Assembly (NCBI GenBank): GCA_012729115.1
Contig: JAAYDR010000019.1
Span: 1-44,415, forward strand
Source: Clostridiales bacterium
GTDB taxonomy: Bacteria > Bacillota > Clostridia > Christensenellales > Aristaeellaceae
Length of the DNA stretch: 44,415 nt
Direction: 5' to 3'
Made by a program: the position numbers and the translations under genes. This document shows, piece by piece, positions 30,116 to 38,647 of this stretch. Positions within the stretch are counted from its first letter, which is position 1. Each line of letters begins with the position of its first letter. The notes beneath the pieces were generated by a model, which was not told where the DNA came from, made no database searches, and saw nothing but the letters and a program-made list of their open reading frames with translations.

Positions 30116-31008
30116 TACATCTCCACCTCCTTGCGCTTGCTCATCCATACTTGCACCAGCGAGAACAGGACCAGCACCAGGAAGAAGATGACTGCCCGCG
30201 CCTGCCCGTCACCCCAGCGCTTGGAAGCAATGGCAGTATTGTAGATATTCATCGCCAGCAATTGGCTGGCTTTCGAAGGCTTGCCCATGAACAGCGCTGC
30301 CGGGCCGCCATTGGTAAGCGATACGTTCAGGTCATATTGCTTGAAAGAGTTGGTGAGCGTTAAGAACAACGTTACCGTGAAAGCGGACGCCATCATCGGC
30401 ATCAGTATTTTCCATACACGCTGCGGGTAGTTCGCGCCATCCACACTGGCAGCTTCCATGAGATTGGCGGGGATTCCCTGAATGGCGGCCACATAGATCA
30501 TCATGATATAGCCCGCGTACTGCCATGTATTTACGAAGGACATGGCCCAGATGACGGTGCCGCTGTCGGAGATCAGGGACCGGGAGAGCGCGGCAATTCC
30601 CAGGCTTCGCCCCAGATCCAGCAATACGTTGTTGAACACAAACTGCCAGATGTACCCCAGCACCAGCCCACCGATGAGGTTGGGCACGAAAAATCCTGCG
30701 CGCAGGAAATTTCGGCCCGGCGTATCGCTGGTAACCAGCAGGGAAAGCAGAAACGCCACCACGTTCACCAGCACGATGTTGATCACAGTGTATTGCAATG
30801 TAAGCAAAAAGGAATGCAGGAAGACCGGGTCTCTAAACATGTTGCGGTAATTATCCAGCCCAACGAACGTCAGGGTGGTGCGCACTCCGTTAAAATCCGT
30901 GAATGAGTAGTAAATCCCCAGCACAAATGGAACGATGATCACCATGACAAAGGCCAGCACCACCGGAGCGAGAAACAGAACATTGACCCAAGGACGTCTC
31001 CTGGCCAA
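30115..31008 (-). CDS. ABC sugar permease, MalF-like (CUT1)
   Basis: This 297-residue permease has six membrane helices and the EAA loop MEAASVDGANYPQRVWKILMP. The start codon is TTG at 31008 with GGAGGTGAT properly spaced upstream, giving MARRRPWVNVLFLAP. It follows the binding-protein gene by 81 bases containing a strong hairpin, so it is probably expressed at a lower level than the binding protein. Confidence 0.92.
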   Translation of the reverse strand: MARRRPWVNVLFLAPVVLAFVMVIIVPFVLGIYYSFTDFNGVRTTLTFVGLDNYRNMFRDPVFLHSFLLTLQYTVINIVLVNVVAFLLSLLVTSDTPGRNFLRAGFFVPNLIGGLVLGYIWQFVFNNVLLDLGRSLGIAALSRSLISDSGTVIWAMSFVNTWQYAGYIMMIYVAAIQGIPANLMEAASVDGANYPQRVWKILMPMMASAFTVTLFLTLTNSFKQYDLNVSLTNGGPAALFMGKPSKASQLLAMNIYNTAIASKRWGDGQARAVIFFLVLVLFSLVQVWMSKRKEVEM

Positions 31009-31040
31009 GGGGAATCACCTCCAAGGGATGATGAAATTTG

Positions 31041-31072
31041 AAAAACGTTGGAGGCTTGCGCCTCCAACGTTT
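31041..31072 (-). terminator. Intra-operon terminator/stability hairpin after the binding protein
   Basis: Arms 31043-31055 and 31060-31072 form a perfect 13-bp stem with a 4-base loop, followed on the minus strand by TTTTT (including stem bases). It lies 17 bases after the SBP stop and before the permeases, where partial termination or 3'-end protection would raise binding-protein levels over permeases. Confidence 0.8.
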
Positions 31073-31089
31073 GATACCTGGCTAAACGC

Positions 31090-32331
31090 TTACAGGGTGG
31101 GGATGGTGGCGATCGCTTCGGCTACCATGTTCACAAAGCCGTCAATGTCCAACTGGCCGGCCGCGAAGAGCTCGAATATCGGGCCCAATACGTCCATGTT
31201 GAATCCGTCAGGCATTTCGGCAAAGCCCCAGCCAAACGCATCGCCCGAACCGGCAGCCTTCATGACGGCCTGAGAGAACTGACCCTCGGGTTCAACCGTC
31301 ACGCCGGAGAAAGCGGGCACCATGCCGGCTTCCTTCACCATGTAGTTCTGGCCGGCTTCCGTGAGCGCCATATCGTTGAGGAACTTGATGGCCTCGTCCA
31401 CATGGGGGCTATTGGCATTTACAACGAAGTAGCTGGGTGCGGCGACCATGATGGCGGTTGTTGGTTCATCCGTCCACACCTCGGCAATGTAACCTCTCTT
31501 GAAGGTTGCCCCGAGATCCTTGAAGTTGGGGTCGGTCCAGTTGCCCTGCTGGATAAATGCGGCTTTGCCGGTCCCAAAGAGATTGATTTGGGCATCGTAG
31601 TTACCGTTGAGCAGTACGTCCTGATCTGCGTAATCGCACATGACCCTCAGGAACTTTGCGTATTGAGTCAAACGCTCCTTGTCCACCTCGCCTTTAAGAG
31701 CCAACTCGACGATGCTGTTGTCGTTATAGGCAAGGTTGCCCTTCCAATAGGCATTGAAGTTGTGCTGGGCAGCAACCCACCACATACCGCCGCTGGTGCT
31801 GGCCGCCATGGCGATGGGGGCGGTAATGCCCAACTCCTCTTTCATGCCGTCCAGCTTTTTGCAGGCCTCCTCAAAGGCGCTGAGAGTCGTCAATGTAGCC
31901 GGGTCAATTCCGGCCTTTTCAAGGATTTCAGCATTGTATCCGATTCCGAAGCCTTCCACAGCGATCGGGAATCCGACTACCTTGCCTTCGGGAGCGTAGG
32001 CCAACGAGGTTGCCTCAACGAAGGGCTGTCCGGTGAGGTCATAGAGGGAGTCCTTCCAGGTATTGTAGCCGCCTATGCCCTCAATCATAAAGATATCGTA
32101 CATTTCGCCGCTTTGCAGCGCGGCCATGACCATCCCATGGTAATCCTGGCCACCGCCAAATGTGTCAACCTTCACGTTAAAGCCATTGGCTGCACTGTAT
32201 GCCTCAGCATAGGCCTTGAGAGGAACGTCGATCTCCACCTTGAGATTGGCAAGGGAGATGTCGGCCAGAGCAGTGGTGCTCATGCCCAACACCAGGACCA
32301 TTGCCAGAACGATTAAAAAGATCTTTTTCAT
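31090..32331 (-). CDS. Carbohydrate ABC transporter substrate-binding protein (family 1)
   Basis: This 413-residue extracellular solute-binding protein has a Sec signal peptide with an ALA-D cut site and no lipobox Cys. The body has the family-1 pattern: early GGGQDYHGMVMAALQSGEMYDIF, GFPIAVEGFGIGYNAEIL, and a C-terminal TEAGQNYMVKEAGMVPAF. Its ligand is unknown; the divergent GH65 gene suggests an alpha-linked disaccharide. It starts at ATG 32331 behind AGGGGG and is the first gene of an SBP-permease-permease-AraC set. Confidence 0.9.
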   Translation of the reverse strand: MKKIFLIVLAMVLVLGMSTTALADISLANLKVEIDVPLKAYAEAYSAANGFNVKVDTFGGGQDYHGMVMAALQSGEMYDIFMIEGIGGYNTWKDSLYDLTGQPFVEATSLAYAPEGKVVGFPIAVEGFGIGYNAEILEKAGIDPATLTTLSAFEEACKKLDGMKEELGITAPIAMAASTSGGMWWVAAQHNFNAYWKGNLAYNDNSIVELALKGEVDKERLTQYAKFLRVMCDYADQDVLLNGNYDAQINLFGTGKAAFIQQGNWTDPNFKDLGATFKRGYIAEVWTDEPTTAIMVAAPSYFVVNANSPHVDEAIKFLNDMALTEAGQNYMVKEAGMVPAFSGVTVEPEGQFSQAVMKAAGSGDAFGWGFAEMPDGFNMDVLGPIFELFAAGQLDIDGFVNMVAEAIATIPTL

Positions 32332-32404
32332 TCAGATGACCCCCTTCAGTTTTTGCGCTAACCCCCCAAAAGGTAGACCTAATGTTGAGTTTCCGCTTTA
32401 CTAT

Positions 32405-32433
32405 AGTATAAGACCGTTTCGACGAAAAAGCAA
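32405..32433 (-). promoter_or_regulatory. Promoter of the second sugar importer
   Basis: On the minus strand TTGCTT (32428-32433) and TATACT (32405-32410) have a 17-base spacer; nine of 12 positions match consensus. The binding-protein start is 74 bases downstream. Confidence 0.75.
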
Positions 32434-32472
32434 GCCGGCTTTTGGTAGGCATAGACAATGAAGCGGTTTTTT

Positions 32473-32518
32473 GGTTACATAAACATTGTATTCATAACTT
32501 AAATATGTAACGGTTACC
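32473..32518. promoter_or_regulatory. Cluster of GTTAC/GTAAC half-sites between importer and GH65
   Basis: GTTACATA (32474-32481) and its exact complement TATGTAAC (32504-32511) are 22 bases apart, and GGTTACC follows directly (32512-32518), making a second GTAAC-G-GTTAC palindrome. Position between divergent sugar genes, upstream of the minus promoter, suits an AraC or LacI-type operator. Confidence 0.45.
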
Positions 32519-32886
32519 CTCCTCGACGATTCGCAGACTCAAGAATCTGTGCCTTAATGCTACTGGTCTGTCCAACAATACAGCAGCAAGTGCTTCATAA
32601 TTAAGTGGTCAAGGCAGTTGATGAAAAAGATGCTGACAAATTCATTATCTGTTTGATGCCATCATCATTCATGGGAAGTGTTTCAATGGGAAACCGCTGA
32701 TGTAACCGGAACCCACTAGAATCATGATATGACACCACAAATATTTGATAGACTGAGCACAGAGATATTGCTATGCTACGATTGATGATTTCGTCACAGG
32801 ATACGGAGGTGTATGAACCTTTCATCACCTTTCGGTATGATGAAAAATGCGGGGAACAGGACCACAGATTACAGGAGAAAAGATTT
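32519..32886. other. Intergenic DNA upstream of GH65 with no recognised gene
   Basis: About 370 bases with only short open frames. No convincing promoter for GH65, RNA or repeat was recognised. A 32-codon frame around 32600-32695 looks mildly protein-like but has no start site, and a minus-strand frame here is most likely chance. Confidence 0.5.
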
Positions 32887-35157
32887 ATGTTGCTGATCGA
32901 CACTGGTTTCGACCCGGCCCGCATCGCGCGCAATGAAACCCTGTTTCATACGGCCAACGGTTACCTTGGAGTGCGTGCATGCCTGGAAGAAGGGGTTCCG
33001 CCGCACGTACCCACCATCCGAAGTACTCTTATCAATGCCTTTTATGATGAGAAGCCCATTGCCTATGCGGAGAAGATGAAGGGCTTCCCCGAGACACAGC
33101 AAGGCATCGTCAATGTGGTGGATTGTCAGAGCATTCGGTTGTCTCTGGGAGAGGAGAGATTCACTCCGTTTGAAGGCACATTGCATGCCTTTACCAGAAT
33201 ACTGGATATGGAAGCGGGAACAGCACAGCGGGAGATGGAATGGGAGTCACCAGCAGGCAATCGGATTCGCATTGTGATTACCCGGATGGTCTCCTTTGAG
33301 GTGCGGGAGTTATTTGTGATCCGCTATCAGGTGGAGTCGCTGAATTATCAAGGGCCCATCTGCTTTGCTTCCTTTCTGGACGGGAACGTAACCAACTCAG
33401 CCGACCCGGATGATCCCAGGGTCGCCTCAGAAACCATGCGGCATCTGATCATTGATGAGGCCTGGGGTGATGAGGAGAGTTCGTGGATCGCATGTCATAC
33501 CACTTTATCCGGGCTATCCATGGCAACCAGGGTCAGCCACCATGCCGAAGGCTTCTCTTCTGCTTTTCTGGCAGGGGACGGAGCAACTGAGACAGTCTTT
33601 ACACGTGAAATCGAACCTGGGCAAACAACAGTTCTTGTGAAGTATTGTGTTTATACGGATGAAAGGAGACATAAAAATCCCCTTGTGGATGGGAAGGCTA
33701 TATTGCGGGAGGTTCTGGCACGGCCACTGGAAGGCTTGTTCGAGGCTCAGCGAGCCTATTTGGCAAATTATTGGAAGAATGCCAGGGTCGTGATTGATGG
33801 AGATGACAAACTGCAAAGGAGTCTCGATTTTTCAGTATTCTCCTTGCTGCAATCCGTTGGAAAGGATGCTGTAAGCAATATCAGCGCAAAAGGGCTCAGC
33901 GGAGAGGGCTATGAAGGGCATTATTTTTGGGATACGGAAATCTACAGTTTTCCCTTCTTTTTGCTGACGAATCTCGCCATCGCGAAAAATCTGTTGCGCT
34001 ACCGGTATTTCATTTTGGATGCTGCCCGCAGGCACGCCCGTTTGCTTGGCCATACCAAGGGTGCGCTGTATCCTTGGCGAACCATTGCGGGGCCGGAATG
34101 CTCGGGTTATTTTCCCTCCGGTTCTGCCCAGTACCATATCAACGGCGACATTGCCCACGCTTTTTTACAGTATTACCGTGCCACCAATGACTTGGACCTG
34201 ATGGCGCAGATGGGTGCGGAGGTGTTGGTGGAAACAGCCCGGTTATGGATGGATGCAGGTCATTTTTTGGATGGAGTTTTCCATATCAACGGCGTTACCG
34301 GTCCGGATGAATACACATGTCTGGTAAACAACAATTGCTATACCAATTTAATCGCTCAGGAAAACCTCCGCGGTGCGGTGGAAATCATGGAATTGCTTGA
34401 TGCCGAAGGCAAAGCGGAGCCGGTGGTCAAAAAGCTGGGCTTTCAAGCAGAAGAACTAATCGCGTTCAGGCACGCAGCAGATGTCATGTACATTCCCTAT
34501 GATGAAAAACGGGGTATTCATGCGCAGGATGACAGTTTTCTTCAAAAGGAAGTGATGGATTTTCTCTCCCTGCCCCCCAGCGAGTTTCCGCTTTTGCAGC
34601 ATTTCCATCCGCTCTATTTGTACCGCCACCAGGTTTGCAAGCAGGCGGATACGGTTTTGGCTCATTATCTGTTTGGTGAAGACATTCGGGAGGAGGTCAT
34701 GTGCCGCAGCTTTGATTACTATGAGCCATTGACCACCCATGATTCCTCACTTTCCACCTGCATCTTTTCCATCATGGCTGCAAGGCTTGGAAATATGAAC
34801 AAGGCGATGACATATTTCAAAATGTCGGCCATGCTGGATTTGGAAGACACCCAGGGCAACACCAAAGATGGGATCCATACAGCCAATATGGGCGGCGCAT
34901 ATCTGTGTGTGGTCGCCGGATTTGCCGGGCTGCGGATTTTGAAAAGCGGCCTGTTGCTCAGGCCCAGGCTGCCACGGGAGTGGAAAGGGTATCATTTTCA
35001 GTTTTTCTATTGCGGACGGAAGATCCGATGCGAGATCACGGAGAACCAATGCTCCTTGTTGTTGCTCGAAGGCGTTCCTCTTACAATCAGGGTGTTTGAA
35101 CAGGAGTATTGGTTGGAAGAAACGCTGGAGATTCCTTTGGATAAAACAGTTGGGTGA
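32887..35157 (+). CDS. GH65 family glycoside phosphorylase or hydrolase
   Basis: This 756-residue protein has the GH65 layout: an N-terminal beta-sandwich (to about residue 270), a linker, an (alpha/alpha)6 barrel (about 310-680) and a small C-terminal beta domain. Landmarks are NETLFHTANGYLGVRA at the start, GYEGHYFWDTEIYSFPFF, and the catalytic acid Glu475 in TGPDEYTCLVNNN; LSTCIFSIMAARLG precedes the phosphate-site region. Family members cleave maltose, trehalose, kojibiose, nigerose or similar alpha-glucosides with phosphate. The exact sugar cannot be told from sequence. No signal peptide, so it acts inside the cell. ATG 32887 follows AGGAGA; the longer frame lacks support. Divergent from a sugar importer that may supply it. 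Confidence 0.92.
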   Translation: MLLIDTGFDPARIARNETLFHTANGYLGVRACLEEGVPPHVPTIRSTLINAFYDEKPIAYAEKMKGFPETQQGIVNVVDCQSIRLSLGEERFTPFEGTLHAFTRILDMEAGTAQREMEWESPAGNRIRIVITRMVSFEVRELFVIRYQVESLNYQGPICFASFLDGNVTNSADPDDPRVASETMRHLIIDEAWGDEESSWIACHTTLSGLSMATRVSHHAEGFSSAFLAGDGATETVFTREIEPGQTTVLVKYCVYTDERRHKNPLVDGKAILREVLARPLEGLFEAQRAYLANYWKNARVVIDGDDKLQRSLDFSVFSLLQSVGKDAVSNISAKGLSGEGYEGHYFWDTEIYSFPFFLLTNLAIAKNLLRYRYFILDAARRHARLLGHTKGALYPWRTIAGPECSGYFPSGSAQYHINGDIAHAFLQYYRATNDLDLMAQMGAEVLVETARLWMDAGHFLDGVFHINGVTGPDEYTCLVNNNCYTNLIAQENLRGAVEIMELLDAEGKAEPVVKKLGFQAEELIAFRHAADVMYIPYDEKRGIHAQDDSFLQKEVMDFLSLPPSEFPLLQHFHPLYLYRHQVCKQADTVLAHYLFGEDIREEVMCRSFDYYEPLTTHDSSLSTCIFSIMAARLGNMNKAMTYFKMSAMLDLEDTQGNTKDGIHTANMGGAYLCVVAGFAGLRILKSGLLLRPRLPREWKGYHFQFFYCGRKIRCEITENQCSLLLLEGVPLTIRVFEQEYWLEETLEIPLDKTVG

Positions 35158-35178
35158 TAGTGGTAATCACTGTGCACG

Positions 35179-35213
35179 AAGCCCTCGAAACGCTTGGTTT
35201 TCGGGGGCTTTCT
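35179..35213 (+). terminator. Rho-independent terminator of the GH65 gene
   Basis: AAGCCCTCGAAA (35179-35190) pairs with TTTCGGGGGCTT (35199-35210) as a 12-bp stem with one G-U pair, followed by a short TTTC. It lies 22 bases after the GH65 stop. Confidence 0.75.
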
Positions 35214-35292
35214 ATGGTCTTGAGCCGTTGAGATGGATGCACAGGTCACGGATAAACGGGTAAACAACGCCTGACATCGCTCCCATTATGGG

Positions 35293-35321
35293 TTGTGTTA
35301 TTTCGCGGTTGTGTTTACAAT
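35293..35321 (+). promoter_or_regulatory. Putative promoter of the AraC gene at 35368
   Basis: TTGTGT (35293-35298) and TACAAT (35316-35321) with a 17-base spacer, 46 bases upstream of the GTG start. Confidence 0.6.
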
Positions 35322-35367
35322 GGAAATGGTTTGCGCAGGTGCGAAAAATAGCATAGGAGGAGCACGT

Positions 35368-36168
35368 GTGAAAGCTTTGGAGGATTATGACCTGGTTATT
35401 TTGAATATCAACAATATTGTGAGCATCAAAACGGACTTCTATTGGTCTTTGGACAACTTGACAACAGCCGAACATTGGATCTTATGCCTGGTAACAAGCG
35501 GGCAGGCGCAGTATTCTTGGGGACAGCAAATCCATCTGTTGCGCAAGGATGATATGATCTTTTTTCAGGAAGGGTTTTCCCGTTCCGCCAGAAGCGATCC
35601 GGAAGATCCCTGGCAGTTCATTGTGGTAAAATTCCAATTGCGTGCACTCAACGGCAGGACGGTTCAGGCACTGCAGGAGATTCCCAATATCTTCCATAAC
35701 TGTCCGTCGGGGATAAAGCAAAACTTCTTGGAGATGGAAAGGGTGTGGCGGGGCCGCAGACCAGGTTATATTCTGCGTTGTAAAAGCGCTTTATATGATA
35801 TTTTGTATGGCATGATGCGGGAATCCGGCACGTTTTATGATAATAATCTGCCTCACCAGGAGAAGTTGCGTCATACATTGGAGTTGATTAATAAAAATAA
35901 TGAGGCAAATTTTTCATTGGAGCAACTGGCGCAGGAGGCAGGGCTAAGCCCATCCTATTTCCGGTTGCTGTTCAAGCGTTTTACAGGCTATTCCACTGTG
36001 CAATACCAGAATTATATGAAAATTACTCACGCGCAAGATTTATTAAATACAGGGAATTTACGGGTAACGGAGGTGGCTCATATGGTGGGGATACAGGACA
36101 TTTATTATTTTAGCAGACTGTTCAAACGAATAACGGGGATTTCTCCGTCGGATCTATATAAAAGGTAG
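35368..36168 (+). CDS. AraC-family regulator of the acid-sugar cluster
   Basis: This 266-residue protein has an N-terminal AraC-type ligand-binding cupin (residues about 10-150, with SGQAQYSWG and LLRKDDMIFFQEG). Its C-terminal DNA-binding part has two helix-turn-helix motifs (LEQLAQEAGLSPSYFRLLFKRFTG and VTEVAHMVGIQDIYYFSRLFKRITG). The GTG at 35368 is chosen because AGGAGG (35355-35360) is seven bases upstream; an upstream frame from 35293 would begin inside the promoter. It precedes the importer operon by 240 bases on the same strand and probably controls it. Confidence 0.9.
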   Translation: MKALEDYDLVILNINNIVSIKTDFYWSLDNLTTAEHWILCLVTSGQAQYSWGQQIHLLRKDDMIFFQEGFSRSARSDPEDPWQFIVVKFQLRALNGRTVQALQEIPNIFHNCPSGIKQNFLEMERVWRGRRPGYILRCKSALYDILYGMMRESGTFYDNNLPHQEKLRHTLELINKNNEANFSLEQLAQEAGLSPSYFRLLFKRFTGYSTVQYQNYMKITHAQDLLNTGNLRVTEVAHMVGIQDIYYFSRLFKRITGISPSDLYKR

Positions 36169-36294
36169 AAGAAAATTGACAAAAACATACAGGATATACA
36201 ATTGGGCTGTGGAACCAACGGCATTGTGTTCATGGGTGATATTTTTCGCTTTTATAGAAAAGTCATTTTGTACAAGAGATCATCGTTTTATGTA

Positions 36295-36323
36295 TGGATT
36301 CTTCCTCTCGGCTCTTCTATAAT
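36295..36323 (+). promoter_or_regulatory. Promoter of the acid-sugar operon
   Basis: A perfect TATAAT (36318-36323) is preceded at 17 bases by a weak TGGATT (36295-36300). A weak -35 next to a perfect -10 fits activation by the neighbouring AraC protein. Confidence 0.6.
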
Positions 36324-36373
36324 GTGTAAATAGATGAGGTGCGTTGCGCCGTGATGGCAGCCACCTGTACAAG

Positions 36374-36387
36374 GGCGTATATACGCC
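36374..36387. promoter_or_regulatory. Perfect 14-bp palindrome in the 5' leader of the acid-sugar operon
   Basis: GGCGTATATACGCC lies about 45 bases after the -10 and 22 bases before the binding-protein start. It could be an operator or a short RNA stem near the ribosome binding site AAGGAGG. Confidence 0.45.
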
Positions 36388-36408
36388 AATAAGAAGGAGG
36401 ACTGTTTT

Positions 36409-37695
36409 ATGATGCTGACAAAAAAGATCGGGTCAATCGTTCTGTGTTTGGTGCTTCTCTGTGCAATGGTTCCTGTTGGTGCCAGTGCAACAGAACCGCT
36501 GAAGGTTGAAGGGGAAATTACTGTTTGGTATGCCGGTGCCTCGGAGTCCCGGGTGGAATTGTATGAGTGGGCAAAGGCAGAGATTGAAAAAACGTACCCC
36601 GGCACTACGGTTACATTGGAAGTGATTCCGATGGCTGAGCTGGCTTCCCGTCAGATGACTGCGTGCCAAAGCGGTATGGGCCCCGATGTGATGAGCCAGC
36701 CCATCGCTGCGACCAATGGTTTTATGGAGCTCGGTCTTTTGGAACCGGTCAATGACCTGATGGTCTGTGCGGGGCGCGACCTGCTCAAGGAGTTCAACGA
36801 GGATTTCTTTGAGCTGATGCGTGATGGGGATGTGCTTTATGGCGTGCCGCAAAGCCGCACAGCTTTGGCGCTTGTGTACAACAAGGATATGTTTGAAGAA
36901 GCCGGGCTCACAGAGCCTCCCAAAACATGGGCTCAAGTACTCGAGTATGCTGAAAAGCTGACCAAAAAGGATGAGAATGGCAATGTGACCGTATATGGCT
37001 TTGGTCTTCCGGGTACAGGCGGCAGTCACATTTGGTACCGTATCATCCCTGAAATTTGGGGTGCCGGCGGGGACATTTGCAATACAGAAATGACCCAGGC
37101 TACGCTGGATAGCGAAGCAACGCGTAAAGCATTGGAATACTATTGCAGCTTCTATAAAAACGGTTTTGCCCCCCGCAGCATGTTGGAAAATGATCAGACG
37201 GCAACCAGCCAAATGTTCGCTTCCGGCTCCGTGGCCATGACCATTGAAAATGTGACATGGATTCGAAATAACGTGGTTGAGAAAAATCTGTTTAATGTGG
37301 GTGTGGCTCTGTACCCGGGCATGGATGGCATCAATACCGCCGGTTTGGGCGGCTGGAACGCATGTATTCCCGCTTCTGCGAAAAATAAGGAAGGCGCAGC
37401 GGCTTTCATCAATCTGGTAACTGGCAAGGAAGGCATGGAGCAACAGCTTTTGATGCCCGCTCTTGCGGAAGTTCTGAGCGCAGGCGATTGGACAGACGAT
37501 TTTTATGGTCCCTACAGCACCATGCTGGCTGAGCACAGCCGTGACTTCCCTGCCTTTGAAAACACAGCGGGTGCGCAGACCATCATCATGAACATGGTGC
37601 AGTCTGTGTTGTCAGATAGTGCAACCATTGACGATGCGATTGCTTCCGCACAGGAAGAAATTCAGATGCTGCTGGACGAGCAAAACGCTGATTAA
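36409..37695 (+). CDS. Sugar ABC transporter substrate-binding protein
   Basis: This 428-residue family-1 solute-binding protein has a Sec signal peptide ending GASA-TE; Cys residues lie inside the hydrophobic core but not in a lipobox. The mature protein shows ITVWYAGASESRVELYEWAKAE at the start, the typical GVPQSRTALALVYNKDMFEEAGL hinge block, and GLGGWNACIPASAKNKEGA. It starts behind AAGGAGG at 36394 or so and heads a plus-strand operon with two permeases and four enzymes. A hexuronate or aldonate oligomer is the likely ligand, judged from the enzymes. Confidence 0.9.
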   Translation: MMLTKKIGSIVLCLVLLCAMVPVGASATEPLKVEGEITVWYAGASESRVELYEWAKAEIEKTYPGTTVTLEVIPMAELASRQMTACQSGMGPDVMSQPIAATNGFMELGLLEPVNDLMVCAGRDLLKEFNEDFFELMRDGDVLYGVPQSRTALALVYNKDMFEEAGLTEPPKTWAQVLEYAEKLTKKDENGNVTVYGFGLPGTGGSHIWYRIIPEIWGAGGDICNTEMTQATLDSEATRKALEYYCSFYKNGFAPRSMLENDQTATSQMFASGSVAMTIENVTWIRNNVVEKNLFNVGVALYPGMDGINTAGLGGWNACIPASAKNKEGAAAFINLVTGKEGMEQQLLMPALAEVLSAGDWTDDFYGPYSTMLAEHSRDFPAFENTAGAQTIIMNMVQSVLSDSATIDDAIASAQEEIQMLLDEQNAD

Positions 37696-37713
37696 GGAAA
37701 CCATGAACCCTAT

Positions 37714-37743
37714 GTTCACCCCTGCCAGTGCGCAGGGGTGAAC
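37714..37743 (+). terminator. Intra-operon hairpin after the third binding protein
   Basis: GTTCACCCCTGC (37714-37725) and GCAGGGGTGAAC (37732-37743) make a perfect 12-bp stem with a six-base loop, 18 bases after the SBP stop. No U-run follows, so it probably protects the SBP mRNA 3' end. Confidence 0.7.
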
Positions 37744-37771
37744 TTCCTAAAAGCAGTTGAGGAGGTGCGTG

Positions 37772-38647
37772 TTGTTGTACGCGAAGATCAAAAGGACGCT
37801 AGGCAAAGAACGCATCATCTATTATTTTATCCCGGCGATGATTATTCTGGGCACACTGGCGGTCTATCCTCTGGTCAACAATGTTTGGCTAAGTCTGCAT
37901 ACAAAGGCCGGAAAATGGAGCCTTGGGAATTTTGCCCGTTTGTTTGGCGACAAATGGTTTTGGAATTCAATGCTCACCACCGGCAAATGGATGGTTCTGA
38001 CAGTTGCCGGAGAATTGTTGGTGGGGTTGTTGCTGGCTAATCTCATCAATCTGCGCTTGCGGGGAACAAAGATGTTTCGCACGCTGTTGATGATCCCATG
38101 GATGACACCGATGATCGCGGTATGTACTGTTTGGGCGTGGATGTACAATGGAGACTTTGGTATTCTAAATCACGGGATCAATCAATTGTTTGGCTCAGAT
38201 ATTCTTTTTTTGAGTAATCCTGCTACAGCTGTCATTTGGCTATCGTTGGTATATATCTGGAAGCGCTCTTCATTTGTGATGTTGATGTACCTAAGCGGCT
38301 TGCAAGGCATTTCCATGGATATCTATGAAGCGTGCAAGATTGACGGTGCGCCCTGGTATACGCAGTTGTTCAAGGTAACGCTCCCGCTGATGTTCCCTGT
38401 CATCCGCTCAGTTCTTCTCATTTCCATCATTACTGCTATGAACCAGTTCACAATCGCGTATTCCATCACCAAGGGCGGCCCCAGCCGTTCCACAGAGTTG
38501 ATGCAGATGTATATTTTCAATACCGGTATCGCGGGCTTTCAATACAATTATGGTGCGGCCGCTTCCATGGTGTTTTTAATTGTTGTGCTGACGCTGGCTG
38601 TAGGGTATATTTTCGCAACAGAGAAGGCAGAGGAGGATATGTTCTGA
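37772..38647 (+). CDS. ABC sugar permease, MalF-like (CUT1)
   Basis: This permease of about 291 residues has six membrane helices and the EAA loop YEACKIDGAPWYTQLFKVTLPLMFP. There is no ATG near the start: AGGAGG at 37760-37765 is followed by GTG, TTG and TTG codons, of which TTG 37772 (six bases away) or TTG 37775 fits best. The stop overlaps the next permease by one base (TGATG). No ATPase is encoded nearby. Confidence 0.9.
   Translation: MLYAKIKRTLGKERIIYYFIPAMIILGTLAVYPLVNNVWLSLHTKAGKWSLGNFARLFGDKWFWNSMLTTGKWMVLTVAGELLVGLLLANLINLRLRGTKMFRTLLMIPWMTPMIAVCTVWAWMYNGDFGILNHGINQLFGSDILFLSNPATAVIWLSLVYIWKRSSFVMLMYLSGLQGISMDIYEACKIDGAPWYTQLFKVTLPLMFPVIRSVLLISIITAMNQFTIAYSITKGGPSRSTELMQMYIFNTGIAGFQYNYGAAASMVFLIVVLTLAVGYIFATEKAEEDMF

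Noticed and set aside
32507-32518. CcpA cre site
   Set aside because: TGTAACGGTTACC lacks the central spacing of the cre consensus (TGWAANCGNTNWCA); it is reported only as an unassigned operator candidate.
32601-32933. 110-codon minus-strand frame overlapping the GH65 start
   Set aside because: It lacks a ribosome binding site and any family resemblance, and overlaps a well-supported gene start.
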